Positions 61,745-64,000 of a stretch of DNA of 64,000 nucleotides are shown here, piece by piece. Under the pieces are notes generated by a model. The model was not told the origin of the DNA and made no database searches. It saw nothing but the letters and a program-made list of their open reading frames with translations. The DNA is from Lepidostoma basale (Eukaryota > Arthropoda > Insecta > Trichoptera > Lepidostomatidae), in the NCBI GenBank assembly GCA_022606425.2, contig JAHDVF020001325.1, positions 1,922,001 through 1,986,000 on the forward strand, given 5' to 3'. The number at the start of each line of letters is the position of its first letter. The first letter of the stretch is position 1. The translations under genes and the position numbers were made by a program.

Positions 61745-62030
61745 GATGGTGTTATGAACAAAATAATGAAAGGATCATTAAGATGGTTCGGACATATGGA
61801 AAGAATGAATGAAGAAATAATGGTAAAAAAATTATATGTTAACGATGTAAATGGAACAAGAAATAGAGGAAGACCGAGGAAAACGTGGCACGATCAAATA
61901 CATCAAATATTGAATATCGGCCGTGTGAGGAGTCAGAGAAATCGACGCGCGTGCATGACACGATGTATGAATGTTGAGAAAGCGAGAGAAATATGTCAGG
62001 AAAGAAAAGTGTGGCATGATGGTTAGTTTG
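61745..62030 (+). mobile_element. Family A1 fragment, clean 90-codon frame
   Basis: The frame from 61754 encodes MNKIMKGSLRWFGHMERMNE, RNRGRPRKTWHDQIHQILNI and NRRACMTRCMNVEKAREICQ, then ERKVWHDG and a stop. The codons for RSILSAYPFGETA are missing: gtgtggca joins directly to tgatggttag. The 5' end lacks the MRSLRRMC block. Confidence 0.82.
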
Positions 62031-62034
62031 AATT

Positions 62035-62640
62035 ATTTTGTATTAAGAACATTTTATTTGTGTATCACATTTGTTTTATTAGTAGTATTTTATTGGATAA
62101 TCACATAATTTAGTATCAATCAATTTCCCCCGGTCACGAGGCCATTACTATGGACTAGCGCATACTCCAGGCCGCAGGATTACCTCCGCACTCTCCTGGT
62201 TTCCTGGTATCCTTGTATTGATTTGTGCCTCACGCATTCGAGAGTGCCCGTAATGAATTTATCGCCACTTTCGTCGTGGGTCACGTTCTTGTTTCCACTA
62301 CCTGGCGTTATTTTCTGCTTTCCTAATATAACTACCCAATCCCCAAAGCAATCATTACACCATCATTTCAATTAATTTATTTGTTTTAAACAAATTGCTT
62401 TCACAGATTCCATTAAACTTGTTTGCATATGTTCTTCTTAAAATAAAAATAGAAACACTTTAAAATGAAATAATAAATTTTATAAGTACGATATCTAAGG
62501 TTTTTTTAAATTTATAATAAGATTTTATTTTATTGATTTGACACAATTTATATAATTTATATAAATTAAATCCAAGTAAAACCACTCAACAATCGTATTT
62601 ACAATTACAATTAATTGTATATTATAAAGTTTTTTCTATT
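62035..62640. other. Unique sequence without recognised features
   Basis: 62110-62350 is less AT-rich and single-copy here. No gene is recognised. Confidence 0.4.
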
Positions 62641-62644
62641 GTAT

Positions 62645-62800
62645 TCTTCTTCTTTTTCTTCTTCGTGTTAATGGCAAACTAGTCTTGTAAGGGTGGCTCT
62701 TAGTATGGTATAATATTTTTAATTTCTCTTGCCATTGTGGCGGAAAGTTTAGCCGACTTCCGTATTGTTTCCATGAGGGCCGAGTGTTATAGTAACACCA
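62645..62800 (-). mobile_element. Possible GAA-tailed LINE end, unclassified
   Basis: cttcttctttttcttcttcg starts the block as a reversed GAA tail, and the following GC-balanced sequence (aagggtggctcttagtatgg, ttgccattgtggcggaaag) could be an ORF end, but none of families A-F matches. Confidence 0.3.
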
Positions 62801-62871
62801 AAAGTAGTGTCAATTTCCTATAATAGTGTATTAATAATGCAAGTGGGTATCATAACTTTAATATTTAAATT

Positions 62872-63210
62872 ACAGAATGAATGGACCGCCATATTGTTCC
62901 ATCCTGACATACTTCTCGCTTCCTCCACATCCACATCGTGTCATGCACGCACGTCTATTTCTCCGGCTCCTCACATGGCTGAAATTTAATATTTGATCTC
63001 GCCACGTTTTCTACCATCCTCTATTTCTAGTTCTGTTTAAGTCGTTTAAATAAGCGTTCTTCACAATTCCGTCTTTTTTCATTCTTTTCACGAATCCAAA
63101 CCATCTTAATGACCCTTTCATTATTTTGTTTATTTGAAACTCTATCATATACAGATTTTTTGTGCATTCGCCTAAGATATCTCATTTCTATTGCAATAAT
63201 TTTAAAATAA
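62872..63210 (-). mobile_element. Family A1 copy lacking its tail
   Basis: The minus strand shows NRRACMTRCGCGG-, RKRGW*KTWRD- and SLRWFGFVKRMKKDGIVKNA-like codons up to MRYLRRMHKKSVYDRV. The 3' end starts inside the ORF terminus (aatgaatggaccgcc), without GTTA repeats. Confidence 0.72.
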
Positions 63211-63217
63211 AATAAAA

Positions 63218-63385
63218 ACTAACTAACTAACTAACCATCACGTCATCTCTCCGAAGGGGTAGGCAGAAATAATGGACAGCCACACTTTATTATTATTATT
63301 ACATATTTCTCTCGCTTCTTCAACATTCATACATCGTGTTACGTATGCACGTCGATTTATCCGACTCCTCACGTTAATTCTACTT
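63218..63385 (-). mobile_element. Family A1 3' end, separate insertion
   Basis: ctaactaactaactaaccatc (tail reversed), the ORF terminus, a (TTA)4 interruption at 63288-63300, and the RSRINRRAYVTRCMNVEEARE segment follow. It lies tail-to-5' behind the previous copy in the same orientation. Confidence 0.75.
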
Positions 63386-63389
63386 ATTT

Positions 63390-64000
63390 TATTTATATTG
63401 TTAATAAATTTGCGTCTTAACCATAAAAAAATGCGACTGTGTGTAAGCGGCCTTTCCCAAGATACGAGTAACCTTTAACACCCGCACTCCAATGCAGGTC
63501 GTGCTACTTCCTACTTAGTTTTAAAACTATATGAATTATGTACAAAATTTGTTACACTGATTAATTCTTCGAGTTTCTAAATTGCCATTTAAAATAACAT
63601 TATATATTGTAGAAGGTACTTACATAGGTATATCAATTATTATACACACCTTCTTCAATGTTTATGAACAACCCAGAATACTTAACGATATGAGAATAGA
63701 AATAACTGGTAAGTATCTAGTTAATGGAAGTAATAATTAAAGTACGAATTTAGGTGTCTTGTTAAAATAGAAATTCAAACAAGTTTTATTTTGGAAAATA
63801 CTTACATTATCTTAAATCATCTCATCTGTGAGAAATGAGCTTCTTTGCCAGACAGGCGTACTAATTTTTAATTTTCATAAAACCAAAATAACTGTCATTA
63901 TTATTGAATTCCTTACTTGTTGGGTGTGTAATAAATATTGAATTTACTATTTTCTTCAAGGGTAATAAATTATCAAATTATTAAATGCTTTTTTTTTTCT
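63390..64000. other. AT-rich sequence to the window end
   Basis: No repeat relatives or gene-like frames are recognised. Confidence 0.5.

Noticed and set aside
1..64000. Bacterial-type features (operons, CRISPR arrays, ribosome binding sites)
   Set aside because: The repeat content, tRNA-SINE, LINE tails and splice-like signals are eukaryotic; no spacer-repeat array is present.

Overview
This window looks like a stretch of an AT-rich, repeat-dense insect genome, most probably a moth or butterfly. No confidently intact protein-coding gene is visible. The lepidopteran guess rests on recall of repeat families. One is an RTE-type LINE whose tail encodes LKWQWAGHVAR and ends in a GAA tail. Another is a short piece matching the common 'catcatcagcc...gtccactcctg...taggcctcc' LINE end. 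A jockey-like LINE C-terminus and the general style of SINEs and fold-back repeats agree. No database was consulted.

Layout. Most recognisable sequence is the 3' ends of at least five RTE-like non-LTR retrotransposon lineages, called A to E here, plus an RTE-like tail F. Each preserves only the last 50-200 codons of the reverse-transcriptase ORF and the 3' tail. Family A (about 25 pieces, tail GTTA or GTTT) is spread from 5.1 kb to 63.4 kb. Families B, C, D and E carry GAA tails. A non-autonomous element, N, has its own 5' body but borrows the last ~65 bp and the GTTA tail of family A; one copy sits inside a B element with a 7-bp target duplication. Also present are four copies of a tRNA-derived SINE, a family (T) of terminal-inverted-repeat elements, one hAT-type MITE with a perfect 8-bp target duplication, a large palindromic MITE, and a possible Helitron end.

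The most striking signal is a set of roughly twenty short fold-back or dispersed repeats of at least six sequence families. Their arms carry the core of a type I hammerhead ribozyme: CTGANGA, a 5-7 bp stem II with a small loop, GAAA, then a short palindromic stem III (ACAGCTGT, ACATGT, ACCGGT or ACGT) followed by the C at the cleavage site. Stem II changes between copies with compensating substitutions, and in several copies stem I can also be drawn. In most copies two ribozyme arms face away from each other as an inverted pair. Hammerheads of this kind are known from Penelope-like elements, metazoan retrozymes and newt or schistosome satellites; the inverted-pair arrangement in many unrelated families is what deserves attention.

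Possible host sequence is scarce. There is a core-promoter-like Inr plus DPE at 31520-31553, two candidate minus-strand exons (8545-8690 and 11748-11930), GC-rich unique blocks (for example 37210-37520), and a decayed, internally shortened copy of an invertebrate protein-coding gene at 47005-47885. The window therefore reads as a long intron or intergenic region filled by layered insertions. Several nestings show order: SINE in A (5.5 kb), N in B (12.8 kb), a hammerhead repeat in E (38.6 kb), and the hAT MITE in an A2 fragment (58.2 kb).
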